Below, piece by piece: positions 1 through 7,000 of a stretch of 7,778 nucleotides of DNA. The position numbers and the translations under genes are program-made. The stretch comes from JAADHY01 sp964428935. GTDB taxonomy: Bacteria > Planctomycetota > Planctomycetia > Planctomycetales > Planctomycetaceae. The stretch covers positions 1-7,778 of the forward strand of contig CAYSAG010000249.1 of the NCBI GenBank assembly GCA_964428935.1, given 5' to 3'. Below the pieces are notes generated by a model. The model made no database searches, had not been told where the DNA came from, and was given only the letters and a program-made list of their open reading frames with translations. Numbering within the stretch: position 1 is the first letter of the stretch; every line of letters begins with the position of its first letter.

Positions 1-58
1 GGCACAAGGCCTGCCCCTACGGGTCGGGGTCCCCGCTACGTCCCGAATCCCGAGCCCC
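1..58. repeat. Left-edge repeat mosaic: truncated CAAG-loop palindrome copy plus heptamer units
   Basis: The first 24 bases are identical to positions 3138-3161, the inner part of a palindromic repeat (3' half of the left arm, loop ACAAG, right arm GCCTGCCCC and flank). The left arm is cut off by the window edge. Two CCGAANN-type heptamers follow at 43-56 (CCGAATC, CCGAGCC), the same unit that is repeated five times at 2908-2942. The same two repeat types therefore lie on both sides of the gene at 216-2870. The rest of the spacer to 215 has only a weak 6-base inverted repeat (CGCGAA at 135-140, TTCGCG at 163-168) and no recognisable gene. Confidence 0.7.
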
Positions 59-215
59 TCGACCCGAAAATCCACAGTACCACCCGCATTCTTCAACGAC
101 AAGCCAGGCAAGGCGGAGCGTGTGTTTTCAGGTCCGCGAAGTAGTCCGAGCTCGTCTTCAAATTCGCGACACCACTGAATAGGTCCGCCACACGGGGAGC
201 GGACAACGCACCGAT

Positions 216-2870
216 TCATGGCCGACGCTCCGGGTCCAGCCTCAAGACGCGAGTCTGGCCTCTTCGCAGCAAAAGGCGAATCCGAGGGCCGTGGCCCACC
301 ACTCGCCCGGTCTGCAGGTCGACGACCGGCCGCTCGGCTCGAACGTCAAGCTCCACTGGTCCGTCGTGAGCGCCGTGTAGGACGACGAACGGACCGTTCG
401 CGTAGACGTTGCAGTCCGTTTCAGTCCATAGGTGAACTCCGGCGCGTCGGGCGGCCAAGCGAAGCAGCTGGCTGGTCAGTCCGGGCGGTCCGACAAACAG
501 TGAGTCGCCCGTCGGGGTGTGGCGGAGCGCGACGGCGGGTGAGCCGTCCGGGTAGGTGGCGAGCGTCTCGCTGGGTCGAGCGTCCACGGCGGCAAAAAGC
601 GGCTCCACCGGCGCCTTCACACCAAAACCTTCGGTCAGCCCCAGCCGACGGCCCAGCTCGGTCGGCTCAGCCCAGGCCTGTGCTTGCCGAGTGCGTTCCA
701 GGCGAAAGCCCGTCAGTTCGTGCGGGCCGTCGGACGAGACGCCGTTTGGCTCTTGGTAGCCCGGCGCGTAGCACCACACCTTGACCGCTCCGTCGGTTGC
801 CTTCAGCAGCCGCCGACGTTGCTGCGGCGACAAACACCACGCAGTCAGGAACACGTACAGCCTGGCGTGCACTCGGCCGGACTCGACGTCGTCTTGCAAG
901 TACTGACCGTACGGAGTTCCCATTCGCCCGAAGGCTTTGCGCACCTCGTACACCGCCGGACGCGTCAGCCGGTCGCCACCGGCCGCCACGCGCAGCAGGC
1001 TGGTCTCGTCGACGACAGCCGCCACTTCGGGCCTGAACGCACGAGGCGCTTTCAGCAACCGCTCGTCCAGCGGCTTGAGCTGTTCCAGTACCGACCACAG
1101 CCGCGGGTCGTCGAACCAGCCGGTCGCTCCCAAGTCCATCCACCACGTGCCGAAGTTGCGCAGAGCGCACTGGCCGGTGTTGCGCAAAAGGAGCTGCCGG
1201 GTTTCTTCCAGCGTCTCGGCACCGGCGTTCCAACCGGGGAAACGGCCCGAGGCCAAGTACGTGCGGGTGTCGTCTTCAAACAACCACATTTTGCCCGCCA
1301 ACGCCACGCTCTCGGCCGCCGTCATGGCCGGCGCGCTGCCGCCGAGTTGGCGGTCGAAGTAGGAAATGGGCGAGCAAAGCACGTCCATGTCGGGCGACTG
1401 CAGTACCCGCCGCAACGCGTAGTGACCCGAAGTCGCCGGTCCGTTCCGGATGACTCCGAATTCGAACACGTACCCGTAGAAAAAGACGACCAGCTTCTTC
1501 CCGCTCGTAGCTCGGCGCACCACCCGAGCGAACTGGCAGACGCAGTCGGCCATCATCTGTTGCTGGAAGCGGGCGAAGTCAATGAGCGGTCGTTCGCGGA
1601 CTGGGTCGCGCAGCAGGCCGGCCGGAGCCGCTCGCCGCGTCTCCGGTGACGGAACCCCCGCCGTCGCACACCGAGCCGCCGGGTCGTTCCACGCCGCTTG
1701 CAGGGCCGAGTCCGAACCGTACTGCTGTGCCAACCACCGCCGCCACGCCGCGACCGAAGCCTTCGAGTAGCCGTTGAGCGGGGACCGCCACGTGTCTTGG
1801 TAAAACCACTCGCCCGTGTTTTGGCCGCAGGGGTGGTAGCCGGCCATGTGAGGCCCAAACGTTTGCTCCAGGTGTCGGACCAGCGCCTCCAGACGCTGCG
1901 AAGCGTCGCGGCGGTAGCGCGGCGAGGCCACGACGGCCGGACGGCGTGTTTGGCCCGGACGGTCCCAGAGCATGACGTCGTCGGGGTGAGCGTCGAGCCA
2001 CCAGTGCGGCGGGTCCATCGGAATGCGAGGGAGCAGCAACGCCTTCGGGTTCGCTTCCAGAACCTGACGACACCGCCGGTCGACCTCGGACCAGTCGACT
2101 GCCCCTCCCGGCTCGGGCCAAGGCATGGGCACCGGAAAACTGACCAGGTTCACGCCCACGTCAGCGGCCAGCTTGATTTGTGATTCGAAGTGACCGGGCG
2201 GGCCGCCCAGCAGCACAAACCGCTTGCCCGGACGGTAGAAGGCCACGGTCAGGGGCCGAGCCGGCTCGGCCCGAGCCCAAAAACGGACCCGGTACCGGTG
2301 TCCTTTCCGCAGCGACAGGTTCGGCACGTGGTAAATGTGGAAGTCGGGCCATTGCCCGTCCGCAGGCTGGCTGATTCGAATGCGGAGAGCAGCCGAACCG
2401 CCCTGCCCCGCCCCGTCGACCACGTCGACCCGCCCCACGGTGTTTCGTTCGCCCGGCGGCCACACGCGCCACTGGCTTTCGAAGTCGCGACGGCCGCGCT
2501 CGAACCTGCAAACTGGCAGAACGTCGCGGTTGTCGGTCAGGTCGACCACGCGGATTTCGTCCAGCCAGACGACGCCCGCCGTGTGCCCAAACCGAAAGTG
2601 CATTGTGGCCTGCGTCGGCTCGTCTTCGGCCGCGGTAAACTCAAAGACGTGCGGCTGACCCTCCGGACCGACACGCACACGACCGGGAGCCGGGGCTCCC
2701 CAGAAAATGCGAGCCCGCACCGGACGGCCGTCGACAACAAGCTGTGGCACGCCCTCGGCGACCCGCACCCGAACCGTGTCGGCGGTTTGAGCCACGTCGA
2801 CGCCGAGAGCGTGCCAGCCAACCAATACGACGACAAGACGCAACCACGTCGATTTTGGAAGGGTCACCAC
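216..2870 (-). CDS. Secreted glycoside-hydrolase-like protein, GH42/clan-GH-A beta-galactosidase type
   Basis: This 884-residue protein probably acts on sugar chains outside the cytoplasm. The start is GTG at 2870: an in-frame TGA lies two codons upstream, and the next codon is also GTG. No Shine-Dalgarno sequence is evident. Residues 1-30 look like a signal peptide (K6, R11, then a hydrophobic stretch ending AQTA). Residues about 31-215 are beta-rich and resemble a carbohydrate-binding sandwich. Residues about 217-600 look like a (beta/alpha)8 barrel. E354 in GQNTGEWF is the candidate acid/base and E532 in WLFEDDTR the candidate nucleophile. Residues about 612-725 (PEVAAVVDE, then VKVWCYAPGY) resemble the beta-galactosidase trimerisation domain, followed by a beta-rich tail. 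I recognise the layout as a family common in Planctomycetota and relatives, usually annotated beta-galactosidase-like. Substrate and exact GH family are inference. The reading frame is intact. The nearest upstream same-strand gene is 451 bases away, so it is probably transcribed alone. Confidence 0.85.
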   Translation of the reverse strand: MVTLPKSTWLRLVVVLVGWHALGVDVAQTADTVRVRVAEGVPQLVVDGRPVRARIFWGAPAPGRVRVGPEGQPHVFEFTAAEDEPTQATMHFRFGHTAGVVWLDEIRVVDLTDNRDVLPVCRFERGRRDFESQWRVWPPGERNTVGRVDVVDGAGQGGSAALRIRISQPADGQWPDFHIYHVPNLSLRKGHRYRVRFWARAEPARPLTVAFYRPGKRFVLLGGPPGHFESQIKLAADVGVNLVSFPVPMPWPEPGGAVDWSEVDRRCRQVLEANPKALLLPRIPMDPPHWWLDAHPDDVMLWDRPGQTRRPAVVASPRYRRDASQRLEALVRHLEQTFGPHMAGYHPCGQNTGEWFYQDTWRSPLNGYSKASVAAWRRWLAQQYGSDSALQAAWNDPAARCATAGVPSPETRRAAPAGLLRDPVRERPLIDFARFQQQMMADCVCQFARVVRRATSGKKLVVFFYGYVFEFGVIRNGPATSGHYALRRVLQSPDMDVLCSPISYFDRQLGGSAPAMTAAESVALAGKMWLFEDDTRTYLASGRFPGWNAGAETLEETRQLLLRNTGQCALRNFGTWWMDLGATGWFDDPRLWSVLEQLKPLDERLLKAPRAFRPEVAAVVDETSLLRVAAGGDRLTRPAVYEVRKAFGRMGTPYGQYLQDDVESGRVHARLYVFLTAWCLSPQQRRRLLKATDGAVKVWCYAPGYQEPNGVSSDGPHELTGFRLERTRQAQAWAEPTELGRRLGLTEGFGVKAPVEPLFAAVDARPSETLATYPDGSPAVALRHTPTGDSLFVGPPGLTSQLLRLAARRAGVHLWTETDCNVYANGPFVVLHGAHDGPVELDVRAERPVVDLQTGRVVGHGPRIRLLLRRGQTRVLRLDPERRP

Positions 2871-2907
2871 TGGTCACACCGTGCTGCTGCGCGGAGAGTC
2901 CCGCGTC

Positions 2908-2942
2908 CCGAATTCCGAATTCCGAACCCCGAATCCCGAACC
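2908..2942. repeat. Five-unit heptamer tandem, consensus CCGAAYY
   Basis: Five head-to-tail 7-base units: CCGAATT, CCGAATT, CCGAACC, CCGAATC, CCGAACC. Variation is limited to the last two bases, always pyrimidines. Further units of the same type occur at 43-56 and a single one at 3307-3313. Such heptamer runs are familiar to me from intergenic DNA of planctomycetes. No function is known to me. Confidence 0.85.
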
Positions 2943-2965
2943 AACCTCCGGCGGGCGCCCACGAC

Positions 2966-3010
2966 GGAGCGTGGCCCTCCGGCGGCCACAATGGAGCGTG
3001 GCCGTCCGGC
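2966..3010. repeat. Two-unit direct repeat, period 27, with internal hairpin
   Basis: The 18-base unit GGAGCGTGGCCSTCCGGC occurs at 2966-2983 and 2993-3010 with one difference (C in the first, G in the second). Within the first unit and its flank, GTGGCC (2971-2976) and GGCCAC (2984-2989) can pair around a 7-base loop. This looks like a short tandem intergenic element. Open frames through it, such as the minus-strand frame reading GHAPLWPPEGHAPSW, are by-products. Confidence 0.8.
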
Positions 3011-3131
3011 ACACGGAAAACGCATTTCGACGCGTCCGTGTCGGAGGGAAGCGGTCCCTCGCGTCCCGCACGTCATCGCAAACCGTAGGGGCACCCCTTG
3101 CGGTCGCCCCCGTGTGAATGCCACGGCGTTT

Positions 3132-3154
3132 GGGGCAGGCACAAGGCCTGCCCC
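3132..3154. repeat. Perfect 9-bp hairpin, second palindrome of the cluster
   Basis: GGGGCAGGC (3132-3140) and GCCTGCCCC (3146-3154) are perfectly complementary around the loop ACAAG. It is the best-preserved unit of the cluster. No T-run follows on either strand, so it is not a typical intrinsic terminator. Confidence 0.85.
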
Positions 3155-3232
3155 TACGGGTGGCGTTGGCGTCACCGACAAACCGTACGGGCAACCCGTG
3201 TGGGTGCCTGCGTGTTGGTTGTCACCGCGTTT

Positions 3233-3253
3233 GGGCGGCCACAAGGGCCGCTC
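3233..3253. repeat. 8-bp hairpin with one G-T pair, fourth palindrome of the cluster
   Basis: GGGCGGCC (3233-3240) pairs with GGCCGCTC (3246-3253) around the same ACAAG loop as the unit at 3132-3154. One pair is G-T. The identical loop with a partly compensated stem suggests a shared origin and selection on, or copying of, the folded form. Confidence 0.75.
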
Positions 3254-3275
3254 CTACGGTTCGGACACGGTCCGC

Positions 3276-3321
3276 CCGCGGTGTCCCTCGCCTCAGCGTC
3301 CCGCGTCCCGAACCACCGCGG
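3276..3321 (-). terminator. Inverted repeat directly after the hibernation-factor stop codon
   Basis: CCGCGGTG (3276-3283) and CACCGCGG (3314-3321) form a perfect 8-bp inverted repeat abutting the TAG stop (3322-3324) of the minus-strand gene. The 30-base loop is large and no U-run follows, so it does not fit a standard intrinsic terminator. It could be a 3' stem that protects or ends the transcript. A second small hairpin (CGGAC/GTCCG, 3262-3274) lies just beyond. Confidence 0.2.
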
Positions 3322-3663
3322 CTACTCCGCCTCCAGCGCCGGACCGCTTTGTCGGCGGACCGCCAGCCGCCGGTCCAGCCGCTTGGCCACCGCTCGGCCG
3401 ATTCGGTCCGCGGCAATGGCGACCGCCCCCAGCAGTTCGGCGTGAGACGACTCGGCCGCCAGCTCGCCCAACCGGTCCAACTTCACCAGAATCTTGCACC
3501 GTTTGTCGACGCCGCCGCGAGGCCCGTTGACGTCTTCGACCATGGCGTCGACGTGGCTAATGCGTGACTCGAACCGACCCAGTGCGAACAGGATTCGCCG
3601 CTCGATCATTTCCCGAGCGGCCTCCCCCAGCCGCACACCGCGTGAGTTGATCTCCAGTCTCAT
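3322..3663 (-). CDS. Ribosome hibernation-promoting factor, HPF/RaiA (S30AE) family, short form
   Basis: This 113-residue cytoplasmic protein should bind the 30S subunit in the mRNA/tRNA channel and silence idle ribosomes in stationary or starved cells, as known for the S30AE family. The ATG at 3663 is chosen because the protein then begins with the first family strand (MRLEINSRGV) and a Shine-Dalgarno sequence sits just upstream, although the frame stays open further upstream. Helix 1 covers about residues 12-28 (LGEAAREMIERRILFAL), then strands with the motif DVNGPRGGVDKRC (44-56) typical of one branch of the family, and helix 2 about 75-100 (HAELLGAVAIAADRIGRAVAKRL), rich in basic residues. 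The length matches short RaiA/HPF proteins. The C-terminal dimerisation domain of long HPF is absent. The stop is TAG. It stands alone, divergent from the 4013 gene. The family is confident, but HPF-type versus RaiA-type action cannot be told from sequence. Confidence 0.9.
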   Translation of the reverse strand: MRLEINSRGVRLGEAAREMIERRILFALGRFESRISHVDAMVEDVNGPRGGVDKRCKILVKLDRLGELAAESSHAELLGAVAIAADRIGRAVAKRLDRRLAVRRQSGPALEAE

Positions 3664-3667
3664 TGAG

Positions 3668-3677
3668 CTCCGCCTTT
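3668..3677 (-). promoter_or_regulatory. Shine-Dalgarno region of the hibernation-factor gene
   Basis: On the minus strand AAAGGCGGAG precedes ATG at 3663. GGAG leaves 4 bases to the start and AAAGG leaves 9. This supports the start at 3663 over any upstream in-frame codon. Confidence 0.65.
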
Positions 3678-3890
3678 GAAGAAGTCCGACCTGAACTGAC
3701 GGGGTTGCAAGAAGGGCCGGGCCGCCTCCGGACGACCCCACACTTCCGGGGCACTCCACGCCCACCCCTTCCATCTTACCCGACAGTTCGGCTCTTCGCA
3801 CGCCTCGGACCAAAACCCACCTCGCCAGTGGCGGCTCACGCCGCGGAGGCGGCTGGCTGACCCGTGGCCGCCCGACCACCGCCGGCTCGC

Positions 3891-3919
3891 TGGCAATGTC
3901 GGTCTTGCCCAAGTATGCT
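3891..3919 (+). promoter_or_regulatory. Weak sigma70-like promoter candidate for the propeller gene
   Basis: TGGCAA (3891-3896), a 17-base spacer, and TATGCT (3914-3919). This matches 3 of 6 and 4 of 6 consensus bases. The predicted transcript start, about 3926, would fall inside the first arm of the inverted repeat at 3923-3980. In GC-rich genomes such matches arise by chance, hence the low confidence. Confidence 0.22.
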
Positions 3920-3922
3920 GCA

Positions 3923-3980
3923 GGTGCGTCCGGCCGGTGGACGCCCGGGGAGCGGGTCCGGCCGGGGTGGCGGACGCACC
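3923..3980. repeat. Perfect 10-bp inverted repeat in the leader of the propeller gene
   Basis: GGTGCGTCCG (3923-3932) and CGGACGCACC (3971-3980) are exact reverse complements separated by 38 bases. Inner GCCGG (3933-3937) can also pair with CCGGC (3958-3962). The second arm ends 17 bases before the GAGGAA ribosome binding site. It could be a leader-RNA stem or an operator at the transcript start. The same 10-mer arm recurs at 7636-7645. Confidence 0.6.
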
Positions 3981-3997
3981 AAGCACCAAGCACAAAC

Positions 3998-4003
3998 GAG
4001 GAA
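3998..4003 (+). promoter_or_regulatory. Shine-Dalgarno of the propeller gene
   Basis: GAGGAA lies 9 bases before ATG 4013. It decides the start: upstream in-frame ATG 3896 would add 39 residues without any signal-peptide character, whereas ATG 4013 opens directly into a signal peptide. Confidence 0.65.
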
Positions 4004-4012
4004 CCCACGGCC

Positions 4013-7000
4013 ATGAGGACGCGGACCTTTGTCTTGGCCAGTCTTGTGACCGGCTGTTTGTGGAGCCGTTCGTTGGTCGTCGGAGCGTGGGCCGCTGTCT
4101 CACCGACGCCCGAAGCGGTGGCCGTTCAGATTCTGCGTGCTACCGGTGTCCGAGGCGGGCTGGTGGTGCACGTCGGGTGCGTGGACGGCCGGCTGACAGC
4201 GGCGCTGCGAGCTACCGACTCGTTCGTCGTGCAAGGATTGGTCACCGACCCGAAGCGGCTGGAACCGGCTCGGCAGTACGTCAAGAGCCGCGGTCTGTAC
4301 GGACCGGTGTCTGTGGAGCTGCTGACGGGCCGTCGGCTGCCCTACGCCGACGACCTGGTCCGGTTGCTGGTGGTCAGTCAGCCGGAAGCGGTCGAGCCGG
4401 ACGAATGCCTGCGTGTGCTGGCGCCGGGTGGAGTGGCCTACGTGCGTCAGGCCGACGGCTGGAAGAAAGTGGTCAAGCCCTGGCCGGACGACCTGGACGG
4501 CTGGACTCATTGGATGCACGGCCCCGACAACAACGCCGTCGCGCACGACCGGCGGGTCGCTCCGCCGACCCGCTTGCAGTGGAAGGCCGAGCCACTGTGG
4601 GGCCGGAGTCACAACGGCGTGCCGTCCACTGTGGTGCTGGTGTTGTCCGCCGGCGGGCGGCTGTTTAGCGTCCTCGACGAAGGGCTGACCGGACAGGCGG
4701 GACTGCCCGAGCTCTGGACGTTGGTCGCTCGGGACGCGTTCAGCGGCGTGCTCTTGTGGAAACGGCGTCTGCCCCGACGGCCGCCGCAGCGCGGTCTGGT
4801 GGCGTCGCAGGACCGGCTTTACGGCTTGGTGGACTCGTCACGAGCGGTCGTCGTGCTGGACGCGGCGACGGGCGAGCGTCTGCAGACGTTCGAATCCACC
4901 CGCGGAACCCGCGAGCTCGTGTTGACCGACTGGGGCTTGCTAGTCTGCGTGGTCGGCGGCAGTCTGGGCCGGGCCTCACGTCGAGGCGACAGGCCGTCGC
5001 CGGGAAAGCTGGTCGCCGTGGAAGCTCGCACCGGACGGCTCGCGTGGACGGCCGAAATCGACGGCCTGACCAGCGGGTCGCTTGCGGCCAGCGACGGACG
5101 CGTGTGCTTCCACGACGGACGGCACGTGGTCTGTCTGGACGGCCAGACCGGCCGGCGGCTTTGGACGACGCAGGAGCCGACCAGGCAATTGGTCTGGCCA
5201 CTTTTCCTCTACCGGGGAACGGTGGTGGTGCCGGCCAGCGGAGGCCTGCGCGTGTTTGCGCTGGACGACGGCCGACTGCTTTGGACCGGCCCGTCCGTCC
5301 ACAAGCGGCTGGGCGTGTTCGGTGCCAACGGGTTGGTGTGGGTCAGCCGGCTGCAGGAGGAAGGCGGTCGGACGTTCCTGTGGACGCCGGGCCTGCTGGA
5401 GGTGCAAGGCTTCGACCCGCGAACCGGCCAGCTCAAGAAAAAACTGTCGCTGCGGAACCTGATCACCCCCGGCCACCACATTCGCTGCTACCCGGCCAAG
5501 TGCACGGACCGGTTCCTGGTGTTGCCGAAGCGGGGAGCGGAGTACGTGGACCTGGTCGGCCACCAACACATGCGAAACAACTGGTTCCGGCCAGCCTGCC
5601 GACACGGGCTCGTCTTGGCCAACGGCTTGACCTACTCGCCGCCGCACGTCTGCTTTTGCTACCGCGGCGTGCTGCTGAGCGGCTTTCTGGCTCTGGCGGG
5701 CGACGCGGACCGGCCCGAGCGCACGGTTGAGGTCGACCCGACGGGCCGCTTGGTCCGCGGGCCGGCCTTCGGCGACTTCAGCGAAAAGGCGGCTCCCGCC
5801 GACAAACCCACGCCCAACGACTGGCCCATGTACCGGCACGACGAACGACGCAGCGGGCGGGCCGGGTGTGAAGTGCCGGTGCGGCTGGAGCGGCTGTGGC
5901 AAACAGACGTGGGCGGCCAGCTGACTCAGCCGGTCGTCGCTGAGGGGCGGCTGGTCGTCGCCGACAAAGACGCTCACACCGTCCTGTGCCTGGACGCCGC
6001 GACGGGCCGGACGGTGTGGAGCTTCACGGCGGGAGCTCGCGTCGACAGCTCGCCCACCTTGCACCGCGGCCGCGTCCTGTTCGGCTCGACCGACGGCTGG
6101 CTGTACTGTCTGCGTCTCACCGACGGAGCGTTGGTGTGGCGGTTCCGAGCCGCTCCGCAAGAGCGACGGGTGGTCGTGTTCGACCAACTGGAGTCGCCTT
6201 GGCCGGTGCACGGCAGCGTGCTGGTCAAGGACGACGTCGTCTACGCCACGGCCGGCCGGTCGTCGTTTCTGGACGGCGGCATTTGGGTGTACGGGTTGAG
6301 CGTCGAGACGGGCGAGGTGCTCTACCAGACGCACTTGCAGGGCCCGTGGCCGGACGTCACGCGGCAGCCGGGCCGGCCCTTCGACATGGAAGGAGCTCAG
6401 TCGGACCTGCTCGTCACCGACGGCCAAGACCTTTACCTGGGCCAACTGCGGTTCAACACCAGTCTGGCCCGTTTGGAAGCCCCGCGAATCACCAAGCTGG
6501 GCGACCGCAAAGTCGGCTTGCATTTGATGTCCAACGCGGGCTTCCTGGACACCACCTGGTACGACCGGAACTTCTGGATGTACAGCCGACGCTGGCCGGG
6601 CTACTACTTCGGCTACAACGCTCCGAAAACCGGTCAGATTCTGGTCTTCGACGAAACCACGACCTACGGCTTGCACGTGTTCGACACGCGCCAGGGCCAC
6701 GCCCCGCGCTTTTGGCCGGGCCGGGACGGCTACCAGTTGTTCGCAGACTGGAACGAGAACGAACCGGTCTTGCCGCCGACTGAAATCGGACGCGAAAAGG
6801 GCGACGGCTACCACCGGTCGCTGCCGCCGAAGTGGATTGTGCGAGTGCCGGTCCGAATGAAGGCGCTGGTTCTGGCCGGCGACTTGCTGTTCGGTGCCGG
6901 GCCGCCAGACGTCGTGCCCCAAGACGACCCCATGGCCGCGTTCGAAGGCCGACTGGGAGCCAGGCTGTGGGTCGTGTCGACACGCGACGGCCGAAAGTTG

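Larger units (their letters stand above)
3084..3261. repeat. Cluster of four alternating CAAG-loop palindromic repeats
   Basis: Four related units share an outer CGTAGGGGC-like end and a central CAAG or CTTG. They lie at about 3084-3110 (forward, imperfect), 3132-3160 (reverse), 3183-3212 (forward, most diverged) and 3233-3261 (reverse). Orientation alternates strictly. The second unit shares 24 identical bases with the left edge of the window. Units of this type (GTAGGGGC ... GCCC) are widespread intergenic repeats in several bacterial phyla as far as I recall. They look like REP/MITE-like elements with no coding capacity of their own. Confidence 0.75.
2871..3321. other. Repeat-filled spacer between the hibernation-factor gene and the hydrolase-like gene
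   Basis: This 451-base stretch has no gene I can support. Its open frames translate repeat units. It holds, in order: a heptamer tandem (2908-2942), a two-unit 27-base repeat (2966-3010) and four alternately oriented palindromic copies (3084-3261). The exact 15-mer GTCCCGCGTCCCGAA occurs near both ends, at 2898-2912 and 3298-3312, in the same orientation. The promoter of the minus-strand gene starting at 2870 should lie at the low-coordinate end of this spacer, but I see no convincing -35/-10 pair there. Confidence 0.7.
3664..4012. other. Divergent control region between two outward-facing genes
   Basis: This 349-base stretch separates the starts of the minus-strand hibernation-factor gene and the plus-strand propeller gene, so both promoters should lie here. 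For the plus gene there is a weak candidate at 3891-3919 followed by an inverted repeat. For the minus gene the best -10-like word is TAAGAT, read on the minus strand at about 3774-3779, with no good -35 partner. A short tandem GCACCAA lies at 3976-3989, directly before the plus gene's ribosome binding site. Open frames across this area on both strands are extensions or shadows. Confidence 0.6.

Noticed and set aside
684..1649. A 321-residue plus-strand open frame opposite the hydrolase-like gene
   Set aside because: Antisense shadow. The minus-strand frame carries signal peptide, barrel motifs and full-length domain order.
2190..3530. A 446-residue plus-strand open frame across the repeat spacer
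   Set aside because: It runs antisense to the hydrolase-like gene, through all the spacer repeats and into the antisense of the HPF gene. No domain is visible, and part of its sequence is translated repeats.
3891..3908. Sigma54-like promoter (TGGCAA ... TTGCC)
   Set aside because: The GG-to-GC distance is 15 bases, not the 12 required for -24/-12 elements.
3896..4012. Start of the propeller gene at ATG 3896
   Set aside because: It would place 39 polar residues before the signal peptide. ATG 4013 has GAGGAA at proper spacing and begins the signal peptide.
3664..4014. N-terminal extension of the hibernation factor from an upstream in-frame start (230 residues in total)
   Set aside because: Residues before MRLEINS do not resemble the S30AE family, and a good Shine-Dalgarno sequence lies before ATG 3663.
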